DNA of 8,155 nucleotides from Acidobacteriota bacterium (GTDB lineage: Bacteria; Acidobacteriota; Vicinamibacteria; Vicinamibacterales; UBA2999), in contig CANJYC010000069.1 in assembly GCA_947478985.1 (NCBI GenBank), forward strand, positions 1-8,155, read 5' to 3'. This document shows positions 6,381 through 8,155 of the stretch, piece by piece. The notes under the pieces were generated by a model. That model worked only from the letters and a program-made list of their open reading frames with translations, had not been told where the DNA came from and searched no databases. Each line of letters begins with the position of its first letter. Within the stretch, counting starts at the first letter, position 1. Both the position numbers and the translations under genes were made by a program.

Positions 6381-6488
6381 GGTCGGAACTTAGGTGCGTT
6401 GGTACGGGAGAGTCCGGCCGTGTCTTAGGTGATGCTGCGACAACAGCGCGTCTGGCCGGTGGTGAGGATCATCATTTGGGTGTTGAAG

Positions 6489-6563
6489 TGGAGCGGGAAA
6501 CGGGATTCGAACCCGCGACTTCGACCTTGGCAAGGTCGCACTCTACCACTGAGTTATTCCCGC
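6489..6563 (-). tRNA. tRNA-Gly (anticodon GCC), CCA encoded
   Basis: The transcript runs from 6563 down. Acceptor stem GCGGGAA pairs with TTCCCGC. The D arm contains CTCAGTGGTAGAG. The anticodon arm CGACC-TTGCCAA-GGTCG gives anticodon GCC. The T arm is CGGG-TTCGAAT-CCCG with the invariant TTCGA. Discriminator U and an encoded CCA (6491-6489) complete it. It is very close to E. coli tRNA-Gly(GCC) along its length. It starts 41 nt after the galT-like stop codon. The 108-nt spacer to tRNA-Cys holds no gene; both tRNAs may come from one precursor. Confidence 0.98.
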
Positions 6564-6578
6564 TCGCGACGAAACAGC

Positions 6579-6608
6579 AGCGTAACACACGGATCTGGGG
6601 CCAATCAA
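6579..6608 (-). promoter_or_regulatory. weak candidate promoter for the tRNA pair
   Basis: On the minus strand TTGATT (6608-6603) overlaps the galT-like stop codon and is followed, 18 bases later, by TACGCT (6584-6579). Matches are 4/6 and 3/6. The start would fall about 9 nt before tRNA-Gly, consistent with a short tRNA leader trimmed by RNase P. Without it, the tRNAs would depend on read-through from the cysS-yraN-galT transcript. Confidence 0.25.
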
Positions 6609-7606
6609 GGAAGGGCTGCCCCGCGCAGCACCTCGGCGGCCTCCTCGGGTGCAGTGGGGTTCAGATGGAGCCCGGTGGCACGTTCAAACCCGGTCACCTT
6701 CGTCAGTGTCGGGATGATCTCCACATGCCAGTGGTAACTGTCATCCACCGCCTCGGCAACGGGGGCACTGCGAATCAGCAGATTATACGGCGGCACGCGG
6801 AGCGCCTTGTTCATGCGCTGCAGCAGGTCGCGCAGCAGCCGTGCCAACGAGCCGACCTCATGGCGCGGCGCATCCTCGAAACGCGACTGGTGCCGCCGTG
6901 GCAGCACCCACGTTTCAAACGGAAAACGGGACGCGTAGGGGGCCAGCGCCACCATGTCGGCATTGCCGGCAATCAGCCTCCGGCCATCAGCCTCCTCCTG
7001 GCGGACGATGTCGCAGAACACGCACCGCTCCTTCGCGGCAAAGTGGACGCGCGCACCGTCGACCTCATCGCGAACCTCGCGCGGCACAATCGGCAGCGCG
7101 ACCACCTGGGAGTGGGAATGCGCAATCGACGCCCCGGCCGCCGCGCCATGGTTTTTGAAGACGATGATGGTGCGGAACCGCTGATCGCGCTTCAGGTCCT
7201 GCACGCGCTCGCGGCAGGCCCAGAGCACGGCTTCAATTCGCCCCTCCTCCATCGTCGCCAGGGTGTCGAGGTGGTGGGGCGATTCGATGACCACCTCGTG
7301 GGCGCCGATGCCGTTCATCTTGTCGAACATCCCGTCGCCCTGGCGGTCGAGCGTGCCCTCCACGCGCAGCACGGGGAACTGGTTGGGCACAACACGGAGC
7401 GTCCAGCCCGGCGAGTCGGCGGACGTGCCGTGCCGGTGCGCCAGCAACTCGCGAGGCGTCATCTGCTCGTGCCCTTCGCAGAACGGGCACGACGCGTCCG
7501 AAACCATCTCCACCGATTCGAGGCTGAAATCCGAGAGGCGCTTGCGACGCTCGGTCGCGATGATGACCCAGCGGCCGGTGACGGGATCTTTGCGAAGTTC
7601 AGACAT
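6605..7606 (-). CDS. galT: GalT-family nucleotidylyltransferase (galactose-1-phosphate uridylyltransferase-like)
   Basis: This 333-residue protein is a two-domain HIT-superfamily transferase of the GalT type. Compared with E. coli GalT, the zinc ligands would be C40 and C43 (CPFC), H112 (SPHHLDTL) and H163, and the nucleophile that carries the nucleotide would be H165. These lie in GASIAHSHSQVVALP (158-172), where the classical enzyme has HPHGQ. A second CVFC (195-198) begins the C-terminal half, which ends with the metal-site-like YHWHVEIIP (291-299). The length is near that of classical GalT. The HSHSQ form is found in bacterial GalT-like proteins and in the plant ADP-glucose phosphorylase, so the sugar phosphate and the nucleotide are uncertain. 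There is no galK, galE or galM nearby. The ATG overlaps the yraN stop by one base (TGATG), which indicates translational coupling within a cysS-yraN-galT unit. Confidence 0.88.
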   Translation of the reverse strand: MSELRKDPVTGRWVIIATERRKRLSDFSLESVEMVSDASCPFCEGHEQMTPRELLAHRHGTSADSPGWTLRVVPNQFPVLRVEGTLDRQGDGMFDKMNGIGAHEVVIESPHHLDTLATMEEGRIEAVLWACRERVQDLKRDQRFRTIIVFKNHGAAAGASIAHSHSQVVALPIVPREVRDEVDGARVHFAAKERCVFCDIVRQEEADGRRLIAGNADMVALAPYASRFPFETWVLPRRHQSRFEDAPRHEVGSLARLLRDLLQRMNKALRVPPYNLLIRSAPVAEAVDDSYHWHVEIIPTLTKVTGFERATGLHLNPTAPEEAAEVLRGAALP

Positions 7607-7974
7607 CAGGACAGGTCGAACGCGTTCTCGTAGACCTCGATGTGCATGGTGCCGCGGGCAAGCGACACAGCCACCACATCGAACCGGCAGCGGCAGTCAA
7701 CAAGCCCCTGCCGCGACAGGAAGTCTACAGCCATCTGGGCAACGCGGTGCTGCTTCGGCACGGTGACGGCTTCGGCCCCGCCGCCAAACCTGTCGGTCGT
7801 CCGGGTCTTCACCTCGACGAACACGATGGTCGCGCCGTGCCGGCAGACGATGTCAATTTCGCCGAAGCGGGTACGGTAGCGGCGATCAAGGATGACGTAC
7901 CCACGGCGCCTCAATTCGACGCATGCCACATCTTCGCCGAGTTTTCCGAGGGATTGACGGTGGTCGCCGGCCAT
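7606..7974 (-). CDS. yraN: YraN (UPF0102) family nuclease-like protein
   Basis: The 122-residue protein has the complete UPF0102 pattern: SLGKLGEDVACVELRRRGY (8-26), ILDRRYRTRFGEIDIV (28-43) and IVFVEVKTRTTDRFG (50-64). E39, D41, E54 and K56 form the D-ExK arrangement of restriction-endonuclease-like folds. Family members are small predicted nucleases of unsettled role, often placed near ribosomal or replication genes. I chose ATG 7974 because family N-termini start about 10 residues before the GxxGE motif. An in-frame GTG at 7992 would add six residues (MRIPGS) and lies in the loop of a hairpin. Its only Shine-Dalgarno-like sequence, GGAGGG, is 14 nt away. Neither start has an ideal ribosome-binding site. 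The stop codon overlaps the galT-like start, and cysS ends 52 nt upstream, so the gene is probably part of that operon. Confidence 0.93.
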   Translation of the reverse strand: MAGDHRQSLGKLGEDVACVELRRRGYVILDRRYRTRFGEIDIVCRHGATIVFVEVKTRTTDRFGGGAEAVTVPKQHRVAQMAVDFLSRQGLVDCRCRFDVVAVSLARGTMHIEVYENAFDLS

Positions 7975-7978
7975 CGAC

Positions 7979-8009
7979 CCCGGGATACGCACATCCCGGG
8001 CCGAAGCCC
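7979..8009 (-). promoter_or_regulatory. competing hairpins in the cysS-yraN spacer
   Basis: On the minus strand GGGC-TTCG-GCCC (8009-7998) forms a small UUCG-tetraloop hairpin. The perfect inverted repeat CCCGGGAT (8000-7993) and ATCCCGGG (7986-7979), with a 6-nt loop, forms a longer one ending 4 bases before the yraN ATG. They share the CCC at 8000-7998, so they exclude each other at that point. No T-tract follows. The structure could set the ratio of cysS to yraN-galT expression, by transcript processing or by limiting ribosome access to yraN. Confidence 0.35.
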
Positions 8010-8026
8010 TCCCAACTGCCTACGGC

Positions 8027-8155
8027 CTACTTCTGCTTCCAGCGCGTGCCGCCGGCGTTGTCCTCGAGCAGAATGCCGCGGTCGGCCAACTCGACCCGGA
8101 TCCGGTCCGCCGCGGCAAAGTCGCGGCGCTGCCGCGCCAGACGCCGGTCCTCGAT
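8027..8155 (-). CDS. cysS: cysteinyl-tRNA synthetase, C-terminal 42 residues (rest outside window)
   Basis: The frame is open from the window edge to the TAG at 8029-8027 and codes for IEDRRLARQRRDFAAADRIR followed by VELADRGILLEDNAGGTRWK and QK. This is the conserved tail of bacterial CysRS: the AR-x-x-DFA-x-AD-x-IR helix that recognises the tRNA-Cys anticodon region, then the GI-x-LED-x-x-x-GTRWK ending. The enzyme charges tRNA-Cys with cysteine using ATP in the cytoplasm. The catalytic domain, with HIGH and KMSKS motifs, must lie beyond 8155. The gene heads a same-strand run with yraN and the galT-like gene, and its cognate tRNA-Cys is encoded about 1.65 kb downstream. Confidence 0.93.
   Translation of the reverse strand: MEDRRLARQRRDFAAADRIRVELADRGILLEDNAGGTRWKQK

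Noticed and set aside
6389..6431. Direct repeat CTTAGGTG at 6389 and 6424 in the inter-tRNA spacer
   Set aside because: An 8-bp match 35 nt apart within about 100 bases is not far from chance, and it is not linked to the tRNA ends, so there is no support for an attachment site.
6476..7633. Long plus-strand open frame (385 codons) opposite the galT-like gene and tRNA-Gly
   Set aside because: It runs antisense through a complete GalT-family gene and a tRNA, and its translation is Arg/His-rich with no recognisable domain. In GC-rich DNA such shadows are expected.

Overview
The window is GC-rich throughout, with densely packed genes and no gene-free stretch longer than about 190 bases. The gene set is a DUF5916 outer-membrane protein, a secreted SMP-30-type propeller, VapBC, SelO, YraN, YhbY, a GalT-like enzyme, CysS and CCA-encoding tRNAs. 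It suggests a Gram-negative, soil-type bacterium, and Acidobacteriota (Vicinamibacteria-like) is my best guess. That placement rests on gene style only and has not been tested by any search.

Left part (1-3614, plus strand). The window opens inside a DUF5916 protein: the end of a CBM9-like domain, then a large outer-membrane beta-barrel ending in Phe. After a short leader comes a secreted SMP-30/gluconolactonase-like six-bladed propeller. Its signal peptide can only be read if translation starts at a non-canonical ATC, which sits at ideal distance from a strong Shine-Dalgarno sequence. That Shine-Dalgarno lies in a hairpin that competes with a second hairpin. A type II VapB-VapC toxin-antitoxin pair follows, preceded by a perfect TTGACA element and tandem 7-bp repeats, with no visible ribosome-binding site.

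Middle part (3639-5735, minus strand, convergent with vapC). A secreted protein resembling DUF1554 / endostatin-like C-type lectin folds is followed 9 nt later by selO, a protein adenylyltransferase. SelO contains only two cysteines, at the places expected for the family's redox pair. The two genes look like an operon.

Right part (5922-8155, minus strand). Read in the direction of transcription this is the 3' end of cysS, then yraN, galT-like (1-nt overlap), tRNA-Gly(GCC), tRNA-Cys(GCA) and yhbY. It is an information-processing cluster in which cysteinyl-tRNA synthetase and its tRNA lie within 1.7 kb on the same strand. The galT-like enzyme has an HSHSQ active-site motif and no galactose-pathway neighbours, so its substrate is uncertain.

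I see no CRISPR array, insertion sequence, prophage or obvious large new system. The most unusual signals are small: the ATC start with its competing hairpins, the vapBC promoter repeats, the lectin-like/selO pair, and a second set of competing hairpins between cysS and yraN.
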